Shown here piece after piece: positions 16,679 through 25,310 of a stretch of 64,000 bases of DNA; position 1 is the first letter of the stretch; each line of letters opens with the position of its first letter. Source of the DNA: Flavobacterium sp. 1355. Lineage in GTDB: Bacteria > Bacteroidota > Bacteroidia > Flavobacteriales > Flavobacteriaceae. The notes beneath the pieces were generated by a model. It saw only the letters and a program-made list of their open reading frames with translations, did not search any database and was not told the DNA's origin. Position numbers and translations under genes: made by a program. Where the stretch lies: positions 1 through 64,000 of the forward strand of contig NZ_JAFICC010000006.1 of assembly GCF_017833415.1 (NCBI RefSeq), given 5' to 3'.

Positions 16679-18727
16679 TTGAAAAAATATTCTCAAATAA
16701 TATTGTGCCTGCTTTTGTTTTCTTTTAGCTGTACTAAGAAAAACAACCTGAATAAAAGCATATCTCCAGAAGATAGCCTTCCTGTTTATTTATCTTTGGC
16801 AAACGATATTAATTTAGATTATTATCTAAAACAAAAATACAACCAAAAGGCTTTTTCCATTATCATAAATCAAAAAAACGACTCACTCAGCAGAGCAAAT
16901 TTGTTTAAAGTGGCTAATCGATATTATAATATGAACGATCTCAAATCGTATCGTGAAATATCAGAGTTAGTGCTGGACAAATCTGTAAGCGCTAAAGATT
17001 CCTCAAGTATAGCAAAAGCATACACCTATCTTGGAGATTATTATAGTGCTCATATAATTTCAGACAGTGCGTTCAGAAATTATTTTAAAGCCCAGAAAAT
17101 TTATCTTCAAATTGATGATAAGTATAATTTATCCAAAACATTATTAAGCAAGGCAAGTTTACAATATAATGAAGGAGATTTTTTTGAGAGTGAAATATCT
17201 GTTTTTAAGGCTTTAAGCATACTAAAACAGCAAAAAAATGTAAACGACCAGCTTTACGAATGCTATAATTTACTGGGAATTCTTTATAACGAAAAAGAAG
17301 AATATGCCCGTGCCTTAGAATTTCAAAACAAAGCTTTGATTACATTAAATGATAAGACCATACCGCCGGACCTGCAGCTAAAAGCTACATCGCTGAACAA
17401 TATTGGTTTTATTTATATGCGAATGCGAAAATTTAAACAGGCAATAGCTTATTTTGAAGAAGGACTAAACGAGAAAAATCTCTTTGAAGAGAAAACATTT
17501 TTATACGCCATGCTATTAGACAACCTGGCCTATTCTAAGTTAAAGTCTAAAAGAATGGACGGGCTTCCGGATCAGTTTTACAGGTCTTTAAAAATTCGGG
17601 ACAGCCTGGGCCTTAAGATGGCTAAAATATCAAATCAAATACATTTGTCGGAGTATTATGCCTTTAAAAAAGATACCTTTAAGGCCATTCAGTTTTCAAA
17701 ACAAGCGTTATTGCTTTCCCGTTCTTCTGATAAACTGACTAATACTTTACTGGCTCTTAAACAAATTGCAGTTGTAGATCCCCGAAATGCATCTCAATAT
17801 TCTAAAGAATACATTCGTCTTAACGATAAAATGTTGAAGGCAGAGCGTAACATGGGAGAAAAATTTTCCCGAATTGAATATGAAACAAATGAAATAAAAG
17901 ACCAAAACTCTAATTTGCAGGAAAAGAATAAAACATTAGTATATGTTTTTAGTATTTGTACGCTGATAGGCTTGTTTTTTTATGTTTATAAAACCCAACA
18001 GGCCAAAAACAGGGAATTACTTTTTAAACAGCAGCAGCAAATTGCCAATGAGGATATTTATAACCTAATGATTTCACAGCAAAATGATATTGAGCTGACA
18101 CGTATCAGAGAAAAGAAAAAAGTTGCACAGGAACTGCATGACGGTGTTTTGGGAAGAATGTTCGGTGTGAGAATAAGTTTGGACAGCCTTGATAAAATTA
18201 ATGAAGAGGAAGCAGCACCAAAAAGGAAAAAATACCTGACCGAACTTAAAAATATAGAAGAAGATATACGGGAAATTTCGCATGATTTAAACCGCGAAAA
18301 ATCGGAACTAATTAATAATTTTGTTTTGATTTTGAATAAGTTGTTTGAAAATCAGCAAAATACATATCCTTCAAAACTGATTACTACATTTGATTCTCAA
18401 ATCAAATGGGAACTGGTCAGCAATGCAGTTAAAATTAATTTGTACCGGATTATTCAGGAAGCGCTTCAGAATTGTAATAAATATGCGAAAGCAAAAATAA
18501 TTACAGTTGAATTTAAAAATGAAGTAAATCACCTAATATTGTCTGTTTTTGATGACGGAATTGGTTTTAACCCAAAGAGAACCAAAAACGGTATCGGATT
18601 GCATAATATCGAATACAGGGTGGCAGAATGTAAGGGAAGCGTAATTATAAAATCGGCCCCGGGAGAAGGAACGATGCTTCTTGTAAAAATACCAATTGAC
18701 CAAAAAATTAACCTGCAAAAGAAATGA
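16679..18727 (+). CDS. TPR-containing sensor histidine kinase (HisKA_3 type)
   Basis: This 682-residue kinase starts at TTG 16679, which keeps an N-terminal hydrophobic export segment ending FSFSC (possible lipobox, C18). Residues of about 85-380 are tetratricopeptide helices (ALEFQNKALITL, NNIGFIYMRMRKFKQAIAYFEEG in parts), predicted periplasmic. A transmembrane helix (YVFSICTLIGLFFYVYK) lies near residue 415-432 and is followed by a coiled coil. The HisKA_3 box has the phospho-acceptor H487 in QELHDGVLGR. The HATPase domain shows EALQNCNKYAKA (N box), DDGIGF and GIGLHN. The ATGA overlap with the next gene makes a kinase-regulator operon. The periplasmic TPR suggests sensing of a peptide or envelope protein. 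Confidence 0.93.
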   Translation: MKKYSQIILCLLLFSFSCTKKNNLNKSISPEDSLPVYLSLANDINLDYYLKQKYNQKAFSIIINQKNDSLSRANLFKVANRYYNMNDLKSYREISELVLDKSVSAKDSSSIAKAYTYLGDYYSAHIISDSAFRNYFKAQKIYLQIDDKYNLSKTLLSKASLQYNEGDFFESEISVFKALSILKQQKNVNDQLYECYNLLGILYNEKEEYARALEFQNKALITLNDKTIPPDLQLKATSLNNIGFIYMRMRKFKQAIAYFEEGLNEKNLFEEKTFLYAMLLDNLAYSKLKSKRMDGLPDQFYRSLKIRDSLGLKMAKISNQIHLSEYYAFKKDTFKAIQFSKQALLLSRSSDKLTNTLLALKQIAVVDPRNASQYSKEYIRLNDKMLKAERNMGEKFSRIEYETNEIKDQNSNLQEKNKTLVYVFSICTLIGLFFYVYKTQQAKNRELLFKQQQQIANEDIYNLMISQQNDIELTRIREKKKVAQELHDGVLGRMFGVRISLDSLDKINEEEAAPKRKKYLTELKNIEEDIREISHDLNREKSELINNFVLILNKLFENQQNTYPSKLITTFDSQIKWELVSNAVKINLYRIIQEALQNCNKYAKAKIITVEFKNEVNHLILSVFDDGIGFNPKRTKNGIGLHNIEYRVAECKGSVIIKSAPGEGTMLLVKIPIDQKINLQKK

Positions 18728-19422
18728 CAGTTGACCCAAAAACCACAGGTTCTCAATTAATTAAACGAAATGTATTAATTGTTGATGATCATCCGTTTAT
18801 AATCGAAGGATACAAAAATGCTATAACACGGTATAATCCTCAGCAATATGAGTTTGAGATTTCTCAGGCTTATGACTGCAGATCGGCCTTTGATTTGATA
18901 GAAGATGAAGCTGCACCCAATTTTGATGTTGCTTTTTTGGATATCAGTATGCCGCCTTATGAAGAAAAAGATATTTTTTCGGGTGAAGACCTGGCAAAAT
19001 TACTTTCAAAAAAAATGCCTTTTTGCAAGATTGTTTTACTAACGATGTACACCGAATTGCTGAAAATAAAAACAATCATCAGAACGATACATCCAAATGG
19101 CTTGATTATAAAAAACGATTTAACCTTTGATGAATTGCTTTTTGCATTTGACAGAGTGATGAAAAATGAGAAATATTACAGTCAGTCAGTACAAAAAATG
19201 CTAAATCAGTCCACTCATCACTCAATAGAAGTGGATGAATTCGACAAACAGATTTTATTTCATTTATCAAAAGGAACTCCGGTAGCAGAAATGCCCCAAT
19301 ATATTCCAATATCTTTGAATGCCATAGAAAAGAGAAGATCCAATTTGAAAGAATTGCTTAAAATAAGATCAGGCCTTGACGAGGATTTGGTTAAAGAAGC
19401 CAAAAGCAAAGGGCTTTTTTAA
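18724..19422 (+). CDS. Response regulator of the NarL/FixJ type, partner of the upstream kinase
   Basis: This 232-residue protein overlaps the kinase stop by 4 bases. The receiver shows D21-D22 (LIVDDHPF), phospho-acceptor D73 (VAFLDISMP), the conserved Thr in VLLTMYT and Lys in LIIKND. The C-terminal 70 residues take the place of a LuxR-type helix-turn-helix (FDKQILFHLSKGTPVAEMPQYIPIS...AIEKRRSNLKELL), but it is divergent from the usual consensus. It is expected to be phosphorylated by the 16679 kinase and to control transcription; its targets are not known. Confidence 0.9.
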   Translation: MTVDPKTTGSQLIKRNVLIVDDHPFIIEGYKNAITRYNPQQYEFEISQAYDCRSAFDLIEDEAAPNFDVAFLDISMPPYEEKDIFSGEDLAKLLSKKMPFCKIVLLTMYTELLKIKTIIRTIHPNGLIIKNDLTFDELLFAFDRVMKNEKYYSQSVQKMLNQSTHHSIEVDEFDKQILFHLSKGTPVAEMPQYIPISLNAIEKRRSNLKELLKIRSGLDEDLVKEAKSKGLF

Positions 19423-19426
19423 AGAT

Positions 19427-19488
19427 AAATTCCAAATAAAAAAATCCAAATTTCAAATGGCATGATGCACTATTGGAATTTGGAATTT
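19427..19488. terminator. Possible bidirectional terminator between convergent genes
   Basis: An 11-bp inverted repeat AAATTCCAAAT (19427-19437) and ATTTGGAATTT (19478-19488) has a 40-nt loop and a T run on the right. It lies between the response regulator and thiL. Confidence 0.45.
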
Positions 19489-19510
19489 TTTATATTTAAA
19501 TTTTTAATAT

Positions 19511-20557
19511 TTATTCACTCAAAGCATCCCAGCCACGTGCTTTTAAGGCAATTTTGGTATTCGCACGGGTTATCAAATGGATTCCTTCACTTTCGTCTGC
19601 CATATGGCCAATAACAGAAAAATTCGGGTTGCCTTTTATTTTGTCAAAATCATTAATGTCAATCGTGAATAGCAGTTCATAATCTTCACCACCGTTAATA
19701 GCGACAGTTGTGCTATCGATATTAAACTCTTCACAAGTCGAAATAAACTGTGGATCGAGCGGAAGTTTGTCTTCATATAAATTACAACCCACTTTTGACT
19801 GTTTGCACAAATGAATAATTTCTGAAGAAAGGCCATCAGAAATATCAATCATTGAAGTTGGTTTTATTTCAAGAGCGTGCAAAAGCGTGCGCACATCCTT
19901 TCTTGCTTCCGGTTTTAATTGTCTTTCTACCAAATAGGTATAAGGATCTAAATCGGGCTGATTGTTTGGATTAACCTGAAACACCTGTTTCTCACGTTCC
20001 AAAACCTGCAGTCCCATATAAGCAGCACCAATATCTCCGGTTACAACCAACAGATCCGTTTGTTTGGCGCCGTTTCTGTAAACGATTTCGTCTTCACTGG
20101 CTTCACCAATTGCAGTAATGCTGATAATCAATCCTTTTTGAGATGAGGTAGTATCCCCGCCAATAACATCAACCTTATATTCTTTTGCAGCGTGTGTAAT
20201 CCCTTCAAATAATTCTTCTAAGGCTTCCAGAGGGAAACGGTTAGAAACGGCCACAGAAACGGTTATTTGCGTTGGTTTGGCATTCATAGCACAAATGTCA
20301 GAAACATTCACAACAACAGATTTATAACCTAAATGTTTTAATGGCATATAAGCCAGGTCAAAATGCACCCCTTCAATTAGTAAATCGGTAGAAACCACTA
20401 CTTTTTTATCCTTAAAATCAAGGACAGCAGCATCATCACCTATACTTTTTAAAGTAGACTCCTGAGTAACATCAAAATTTTTGGTTAAATGTTCTATTAA
20501 ACCAAATTCGCCTAATTGAGCAATACTGGTACGTTGCGGATTTTTATCTTCGATCAT
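19511..20557 (-). CDS. thiL: Thiamine-monophosphate kinase
   Basis: Phosphorylates thiamine monophosphate to thiamine diphosphate using ATP. The 348 residues from ATG 20555-20557 (MIEDKNPQRTSIAQLGEFG) match the family length; a longer frame to 20629 would run through the promoter. Visible are GEFGLIEHL, the metal-binding SIGDDAAVL, VSTDLLIEGVHFDL, DVIGGDTTSS, IDISDGLSSEI and NGGEDYELLFT. It is divergent from pfkB, with no other thi genes near. Confidence 0.95.
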   Translation of the reverse strand: MIEDKNPQRTSIAQLGEFGLIEHLTKNFDVTQESTLKSIGDDAAVLDFKDKKVVVSTDLLIEGVHFDLAYMPLKHLGYKSVVVNVSDICAMNAKPTQITVSVAVSNRFPLEALEELFEGITHAAKEYKVDVIGGDTTSSQKGLIISITAIGEASEDEIVYRNGAKQTDLLVVTGDIGAAYMGLQVLEREKQVFQVNPNNQPDLDPYTYLVERQLKPEARKDVRTLLHALEIKPTSMIDISDGLSSEIIHLCKQSKVGCNLYEDKLPLDPQFISTCEEFNIDSTTVAINGGEDYELLFTIDINDFDKIKGNPNFSVIGHMADESEGIHLITRANTKIALKARGWDALSE

Positions 20558-20586
20558 TTTTTCTAAGTTCCAATGTTTATAAGTTA

Positions 20587-20618
20587 CAAAGGTACAATCC
20601 CGAAGCTTGGGTAGCAAA
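20587..20618 (-). promoter_or_regulatory. thiL promoter, Bacteroidota type
   Basis: On the minus strand TTTG (20618-20615), a 20-nt spacer and TACCTTTG (20594-20587) are a full consensus match. This sets the start about 25-30 bases upstream of ATG 20557 and excludes the longer frame. Confidence 0.85.
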
Positions 20619-20718
20619 GGTTTTGTCATTTTTGATCGAAATCACTTTGATTTGTACCCATTCAAATTTTAAAATTGACATTTTTTTTGCATCTTTAATA
20701 GAATTAAAAACAGCAAAA

Positions 20719-21651
20719 ATGAAAACATTCGATATAGTCACACTAACCGTAAACCCCTCGGTTGATAAAAGCACCCACTTTTCGGGATTAATTGCAGAAA
20801 AGAAAATAAGATGTAAAGAGCCTCAGTTTGATGCCGGCGGCGGGGGAATAAATGTTTCTAAAGCAATTGCTCGCTTACGCGGAAATTCTTTAGCAGTGTT
20901 TACAGCAGGCGGACCAGTGGGAGAAATGCTCAAAGATTTAGTAAAAAAAGAAAAAGTAGATTTTGAAGTCATTGATATCAAAACTGCAACAAGAGAAAAT
21001 TTTATTGCTGTCGATGACAATACCAATTCGCAGTACCGCTTCGGATTTGCCGGTGATGTTCTCGAAGCATCAGAAGTTGAGCAGATTTTAGAAACAATTT
21101 CAAATCTTAAACCTAAATTTTTAGTCGCAAGCGGGAGCCTAAACGAAGGGCTGTCTGATGATTTTTATCAGAAGGTGGCTGAAATAGCAAAAAAGTCAGA
21201 TACAAAATTAATTGTGGATACTTCTGGCGAAGCTTTGAAGAAAATTTTAGAAACAGGTGTTTATCTCATAAAACCAAACGTAGGTGAACTTGCCAAACTC
21301 ATTGGAATGGAAAGATTGGAAATAGAAGAAGTAGATGATGCCGCAAAACAAATCATAGCAAAAGGCGGAGCAGAAATTGTAGTGGTTTCACTTGGCCCGC
21401 AAGGAGCCGTTTTGGTCACAAAAGAGAGTTGTGAATTTGTGCCGGCGCCAAATGTTTCCAAAAAAAGCACCGTTGGAGCAGGAGACAGTATGGTAGGGGG
21501 AATGGTTTGGGCATTGTCTCAAAACAAAAGCATGAAAGAAGTAATTCGCTGGGGAGTTGCGTGCGGATCTGCAGCAACAATGAATGAAGGAACACAATTA
21601 TTTAAATATGAAGATGCGAATCGTTTGTTTGAATGGCTAAAGAGTAAATAA
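20719..21651 (+). CDS. pfkB: PfkB-family sugar kinase, probable 6-phosphofructokinase II / 1-phosphofructokinase
   Basis: This 310-residue kinase runs from ATG 20719; the longer frame from 20623 overlaps the thiL promoter region and adds no conserved sequence. Motifs are TVNPSVDKST at the N-terminus (sugar-binding NPxxD), GGGGINVSKAI, KPNVGEL and the catalytic anion-hole motif GAGDSMVGG near residue 253, whose Asp is the general base. It phosphorylates a phosphorylated hexose such as fructose 6-phosphate; the exact substrate cannot be fixed without structure or assay. It stands alone, divergent from thiL. Confidence 0.88.
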   Translation: MKTFDIVTLTVNPSVDKSTHFSGLIAEKKIRCKEPQFDAGGGGINVSKAIARLRGNSLAVFTAGGPVGEMLKDLVKKEKVDFEVIDIKTATRENFIAVDDNTNSQYRFGFAGDVLEASEVEQILETISNLKPKFLVASGSLNEGLSDDFYQKVAEIAKKSDTKLIVDTSGEALKKILETGVYLIKPNVGELAKLIGMERLEIEEVDDAAKQIIAKGGAEIVVVSLGPQGAVLVTKESCEFVPAPNVSKKSTVGAGDSMVGGMVWALSQNKSMKEVIRWGVACGSAATMNEGTQLFKYEDANRLFEWLKSK

Positions 21652-21697
21652 TGTTTTCAGCGAATTAGTGTTTTCAATCTAAAATTGTAGAGCGCAC

Positions 21698-21749
21698 AGC
21701 AGTGTATGCCTACGAAAATAAAAAAATATTTATTTTTTATTTTACTGCT
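21698..21749 (+). terminator. Possible terminator after pfkB
   Basis: Outer arms AGCAGT (21698-21703) and ACTGCT (21744-21749) enclose an AT-only inverted repeat (AAAATAAAAAA with TTTTTTATTTT). It is weak but is the only fold in the gap. Confidence 0.35.
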
Positions 21750-21775
21750 GACAAACTGTTGTCACCGGCCCGTTT

Positions 21776-21783
21776 TACTTTTG
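21776..21783 (+). promoter_or_regulatory. -7 promoter element of the DinB-like gene pair
   Basis: TACTTTTG matches TAnnTTTG, 30 bases upstream of ATG 21814; the nearest TTG is closer than the usual spacing. Confidence 0.45.
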
Positions 21784-21813
21784 AAGTATTAAAAAATTTA
21801 AAACTTTAAAATC

Positions 21814-22293
21814 ATGAAAACATTAGCTGCACAAGTAATTACTCCCGAAGATTTATTGAAACACTGGCAAGGTCACCGCGCCCTTACAAGACGTGTAATC
21901 GAATTTTTTCCTGAAAAAGATTTCTTCGAGTTCTCAATTGGAGGAATGAGAACATTTGCAAAATTAACCGACGAACTTCTGGCTATTGCGGTTCCGGGGC
22001 TTAAAGGGATTGTGACTAAACAAGTCGAGCCTTTTAACGAAGGAGGGGAAAAATTGGTTTTTAAAGCGCAATATCTTGAAAAATGGGATCAGGCAACTGA
22101 TGAAATCAATAAATATTGGGAAAAATTATCGATTGAAGATTTTAATGAAAACTTTAATCTGTTTGGACAATATGAATTTCCTGTTATTCAAAATATTTTA
22201 TATTTTATTGACAACGAAGTACATCACCGAGGACAAGGTTATGTTTATTTAAGAGCTTTAAATATTGAACCTCCATTCTTCTGGGAAAGATAA
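21814..22293 (+). CDS. DinB-fold protein (possible thiol-dependent metalloenzyme)
   Basis: This 159-residue protein fits the DinB/YfiT four-helix-bundle family. An N-terminal helix has LLKHWQGHRALTRR, and a C-terminal metal-binding stretch reads NEVHHRGQGYVYLR (H137/H138). Family members bind a divalent metal with three His, and several are thiol transferases or stress-induced. The next gene, 42 bases on, has the same fold, so this is a small operon probably from an old duplication. The substrate is unknown. Confidence 0.82.
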   Translation: MKTLAAQVITPEDLLKHWQGHRALTRRVIEFFPEKDFFEFSIGGMRTFAKLTDELLAIAVPGLKGIVTKQVEPFNEGGEKLVFKAQYLEKWDQATDEINKYWEKLSIEDFNENFNLFGQYEFPVIQNILYFIDNEVHHRGQGYVYLRALNIEPPFFWER

Positions 22294-22335
22294 ATATGAT
22301 TCTTAAATATTTCATTTAACTTAAAAATCAACATT

Positions 22336-22833
22336 ATGAGCTTACAAAAATTAATGACCAACTATGCAGACTATAATGTATGGGTAAACCAGCAATTTGT
22401 AAACTGGCTTTCTGCAAAATCTGATGAATTACTAAATCAGGAAGTTCCGTCGAGCTATTCGAGCATTTCCAAAACGCTTCGCCATATTTTGGAAACAGAA
22501 GAATACTGGTATTCGGTGATTGCAGAAACCGCTCCATTTGAGAGAAAGGAAAATGTTACTTTAAGCACAAAAGAAATATTTGAAGGATTACTAGAGAGTT
22601 CTTCAAAACTGGCTGGCTACATAAAGTCATTGTCAGAAGAAGAATTATCTAAAGAAATTAAAATCGAAAATCCATGGTTTCAGTGTGAGTTTCCTTTAAG
22701 TGAATATTTACTCCAGGTTGTCAATCACGGCACATATCACAGAGGTCAGATTGTAACAATTGGCAGAAATATCGGAATTACAGATGCCTCAAATACAGAT
22801 TATAATTTTTATAATGTAGTAAAAACACAGTAA
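22336..22833 (+). CDS. DinB-fold protein, second of a pair
   Basis: This 165-residue protein has the three-His metal site of the DinB family: H50 in LRHILETEEYW and the C-terminal pair in NHGTYHRGQI. The helical pattern YADYNVWVNQQFVNWL opens the bundle. It is co-directional with and 42 bases downstream of the 21814 gene and ends in a shared bidirectional terminator. The catalytic role is unknown; a detoxification or thiol-linked role is a family-level inference only. Confidence 0.85.
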   Translation: MSLQKLMTNYADYNVWVNQQFVNWLSAKSDELLNQEVPSSYSSISKTLRHILETEEYWYSVIAETAPFERKENVTLSTKEIFEGLLESSSKLAGYIKSLSEEELSKEIKIENPWFQCEFPLSEYLLQVVNHGTYHRGQIVTIGRNIGITDASNTDYNFYNVVKTQ

Positions 22834-22836
22834 ACA

Positions 22837-22875
22837 AAAACTCCTCAATTGATGTAAAATCAGTTGAGGAGTTTT
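22837..22875. terminator. Bidirectional terminator between the DinB pair and the WYL regulator
   Basis: AAAACTCCTCAA (22837-22848) pairs with TTGAGGAGTTTT (22864-22875), with further TGAT/ATCA pairing inside; A and T runs flank it on the two strands. Confidence 0.9.
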
Positions 22876-23835
22876 TTATGAAAGCCTTTTTCTGTTTACT
22901 TCCAGAAGTTCCAAAGTTTTGGTTTTAAGTATTTCAGGTTCTAGAATTGTGGCATAATCGCCAAACATTAAAAACCATCTTGGAAAACCATTTTCTATAT
23001 CGCGGCACATGAACGTCATTTCGATTTGCCCGTCTATTTCTTTTTCAGAAACATAGCCATGATATTTTCTTTCGTTAGCCAAATATCGCGCAATTTTTTT
23101 TTCAATCAGGATTCGGACTTTGGTAGTCGGAATAGTTTCTGTTTTGGTTAAATACGTTTCAAGAGAATCATGTTCTATGGTAAAATCAAGATCTGTTTTT
23201 TTAATTTCCTGAATTCGGTCGGTACGAAACTGGCGATAATCTTTTCTCAAATGACAATACCCCAGAAAATACCAATTGTTATGATCGTGAAATACACCCA
23301 CAGGCTCTAAATTTCGCTGCGTAGTTTCTTCTTTGTCAAAAGTTTTATAAGTCAAAAGAATCTGTTTTTTTTCGGCAATAGCTTCAAAAAGAATAGCCAG
23401 AGTATTGGGAGAATTATCATTAAACAAGGGTTCTGTAGTCTGCATGACAACTCTGGATTCAATATTCGAAAGATAATCTTTGTCGCCGCTCCTCAAAACC
23501 GATTTTAGTTTATACATCGCCGATGCATAATGTGTTCCCAGAGAAGGGTCAGTAAATTTCTGCATTAGTTTTTCAGCGGCAATAAAACTGCTCACTTCTT
23601 CACGCGTAAACATAACGGGCGGTAATCTGTAGCCCTCCATCAAAGCATAACCAACTCCGGCTTCGCTGTAAATAGGAACTCCGGAAGCTTCGAGAGTTCG
23701 AATATCCCTGTAAATGGTTCTCAGACTACAGTCAAAACGATCTGCCAATTCCTGTGCTTTTACAATTTTTTTAGATTGCAGTTGAATAAGAATAGCAACA
23801 ATTCGGTCAAAGCGTTTTGGAGATTCGTCGAGCAT
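22876..23835 (-). CDS. WYL-domain transcriptional regulator (YafY/DeoR-like)
   Basis: This 319-residue DNA-binding regulator has an N-terminal HTH (RFDRIVAIL ... QELADRFDCSLRTIYRDI, residues 8-50) followed by EASGVPIYSEAGVGYAL, typical of HTH_11 plus WYL proteins. The WYL domain covers about residues 140-310 (ITYKTF-like LLTYKTFDKEE ... EPVGVFHDHNNWYFLGYCHLR). WYL regulators sense small ligands or nucleic acids and often control stress or defence genes. It is convergent with the DinB pair rather than divergent from it, so there is no direct sign of its target. Confidence 0.9.
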   Translation of the reverse strand: MLDESPKRFDRIVAILIQLQSKKIVKAQELADRFDCSLRTIYRDIRTLEASGVPIYSEAGVGYALMEGYRLPPVMFTREEVSSFIAAEKLMQKFTDPSLGTHYASAMYKLKSVLRSGDKDYLSNIESRVVMQTTEPLFNDNSPNTLAILFEAIAEKKQILLTYKTFDKEETTQRNLEPVGVFHDHNNWYFLGYCHLRKDYRQFRTDRIQEIKKTDLDFTIEHDSLETYLTKTETIPTTKVRILIEKKIARYLANERKYHGYVSEKEIDGQIEMTFMCRDIENGFPRWFLMFGDYATILEPEILKTKTLELLEVNRKRLS

Positions 23836-23890
23836 TTTTTAGGGTTCTAAGGTTCTTAGTGGCTGAGGTTCTAAGATTCAAAGATACAAA
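23836..23890. repeat. CTAAGGTTCT-type flavobacterial extragenic repeat
   Basis: Short repeats (GGTTCTAAGGTTCTTAG, GAGGTTCTAAGATTC) are of the same family as those at 56041-56130. A TATCTTTG -7 box for the WYL gene lies inside them on the minus strand at 23886-23879. Confidence 0.55.
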
Positions 23891-23920
23891 GGTTGAGAGT
23901 TTTTAAAATGATTCATTAAA

Positions 23921-23970
23921 AATTAAACAAAAAACCCAACAACTTTCGTCATCGGGTTTATCTATAATTT
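23921..23970 (-). terminator. Terminator, copy A of a duplicated 50-bp element
   Basis: On the minus strand this reads as a 10-bp stem with a GAAA tetraloop (ACCCGATGAC-GAAA-GTTGTTGGGT, 23957-23934) followed by a T run. Forty-five of fifty bases match copy B at 25311-25360. It ends the 23969 gene, whose stop lies inside the element. Confidence 0.85.
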
Positions 23971-25297
23971 AAGCTTTAAATTTTCTGAAAGACTGGATCA
24001 TTTCATAAATACCAAAAGCAATAGTTATTTTACCAAATAAGAAAGGAAATAAACTTAGAAAGCAATTAAATTTCAAAAGACTTTCTCCTGCTTTATAATA
24101 TTCATTTTTAAAATCGGTAATTAAGAAAAATCTAAAATAGCCATAAATGAAATCTTGCCAGTTTTGTAAATTAATAGTTTTGTTAAAGTTCTCAAATATA
24201 AAAAAGGGAGTGAAGAATATCAGTCCAATAATTATAGTAAACCAAAAAGCCCAAGTCCAACTTCCAAAATTTGAAGACCATTTTGTTGCCCATAAAATTG
24301 TTTTGTCTTTAAAATCTATTTTAAAATTTAATTCTTTATAATGAGCAGCCAATTCATAATTTCTAAATTTATTGAAATCAATTCGGTTTTCAGCCTTTTG
24401 AAGCTCTTGTTTGATTGTTCTAATAGTTATTCTGTCACACTCATCTATTTTCGTAATTCGAATATCATCAAACCACACCTTTTTCTCGAAAATAATTCTT
24501 ATAAAACAGACTATATCAAAATATGTTTGCTGGAAGGAAACATTATCAGAAAAAGTGGTTTCTTCAATTCTTAATTTATGTAACCAATAATTGTTGAAAT
24601 TTGCTAATTTAGAAAAGTGACAATTTTCAAACCATAGAAAAGAAGAATTTAAATATGGTAAGCCAGAGAATGTTGCTAGTCCTGTAAAAGAGCATTCTTT
24701 AAATTGTGAAATATTATAAATAGAATCATATCTAAATTCTTTGGAAAAATTACAATTGTAAAACATTATTTGGTCTAATGAAACAGAATCAAAGTAGCAT
24801 CCTTCAAAAAAATTAACACTACTAATGTCGAAAGATGTTTCTTTCAAAAATTGAGCATTTTTTAACCACAAATTTGAATCGAAACTGCATTCATATATTT
24901 TGAAATTTCCTTTTATGAAAATGTTAGGGGTATTATTATGAGTATTAAATTCGTGATTCGAAAACTCTAAAACTCCAATGGTTGATTTACGGATATGGAA
25001 TCTATCGCAAGTAAAAGTGTTGGAGATAAATGTAAGGTCTTCTAAATCACTTTCGAAAAACATATTGGATTCAAAAATGCATTCTTCAAATCTAAGTCGA
25101 TGTAAACATTCTTTTTTATTTTTATAAAATTGTATTTGCTTTCCCGAAAACTTTATGTGAGAAAAAATTATTAATAAGTTGACTCTTTCTAAATCAATAT
25201 TTAAAGGTTTGGTAATTTCAACTACAAGATCAGAAATCGTCTCTACATAATCTGAGTAAATTATTTTCTGAAACTCTTCACCACTTATTGCTTCCAT
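23969..25297 (-). CDS. Membrane protein with pentapeptide-like repeats
   Basis: This 442-residue protein has residues of about 65-290 with irregular repeats around F-x-x-C-x-F (FEECIFESNMFFESDL, FYNCNFSKEF, FKECSFTGLATF), as in right-handed beta-helix pentapeptide proteins. A helical stretch (RTIKQELQKAENRIDFNKF) leads into two or three C-terminal membrane segments (AFWFTIIIGLIFFTPFFIF; FLSLFPFLFGKITIAFGIY). There is no enzyme motif. Similar proteins are sporadic in Bacteroidota accessory DNA. It is AT-rich and flanked by two copies of the same terminator, which suggests insertion next to lepA. The ATG 25297 lies about 10 bases after a TATTTTTG box at 25315-25308. Its function is unknown; a membrane-damaging effector is only a guess. 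Confidence 0.75.
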   Translation of the reverse strand: MEAISGEEFQKIIYSDYVETISDLVVEITKPLNIDLERVNLLIIFSHIKFSGKQIQFYKNKKECLHRLRFEECIFESNMFFESDLEDLTFISNTFTCDRFHIRKSTIGVLEFSNHEFNTHNNTPNIFIKGNFKIYECSFDSNLWLKNAQFLKETSFDISSVNFFEGCYFDSVSLDQIMFYNCNFSKEFRYDSIYNISQFKECSFTGLATFSGLPYLNSSFLWFENCHFSKLANFNNYWLHKLRIEETTFSDNVSFQQTYFDIVCFIRIIFEKKVWFDDIRITKIDECDRITIRTIKQELQKAENRIDFNKFRNYELAAHYKELNFKIDFKDKTILWATKWSSNFGSWTWAFWFTIIIGLIFFTPFFIFENFNKTINLQNWQDFIYGYFRFFLITDFKNEYYKAGESLLKFNCFLSLFPFLFGKITIAFGIYEMIQSFRKFKA

Positions 25298-25310
25298 AAC
25301 TTTTTATCAA

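Noticed and set aside
20558..20629. N-terminal extension of thiL
   Set aside because: It would overlap the consensus -33/-7 promoter at 20587-20618, and MIEDKNPQ is the usual family start.
20623..20718. N-terminal extension of pfkB
   Set aside because: It adds 32 residues that are not part of the PfkB fold and overlaps the thiL upstream region; ATG 20719 gives the standard length.
21814..22833. DNA-damage (SOS) function for the DinB pair
   Set aside because: The family name is historical; no LexA-type box is visible and the fold is not the DinB polymerase.
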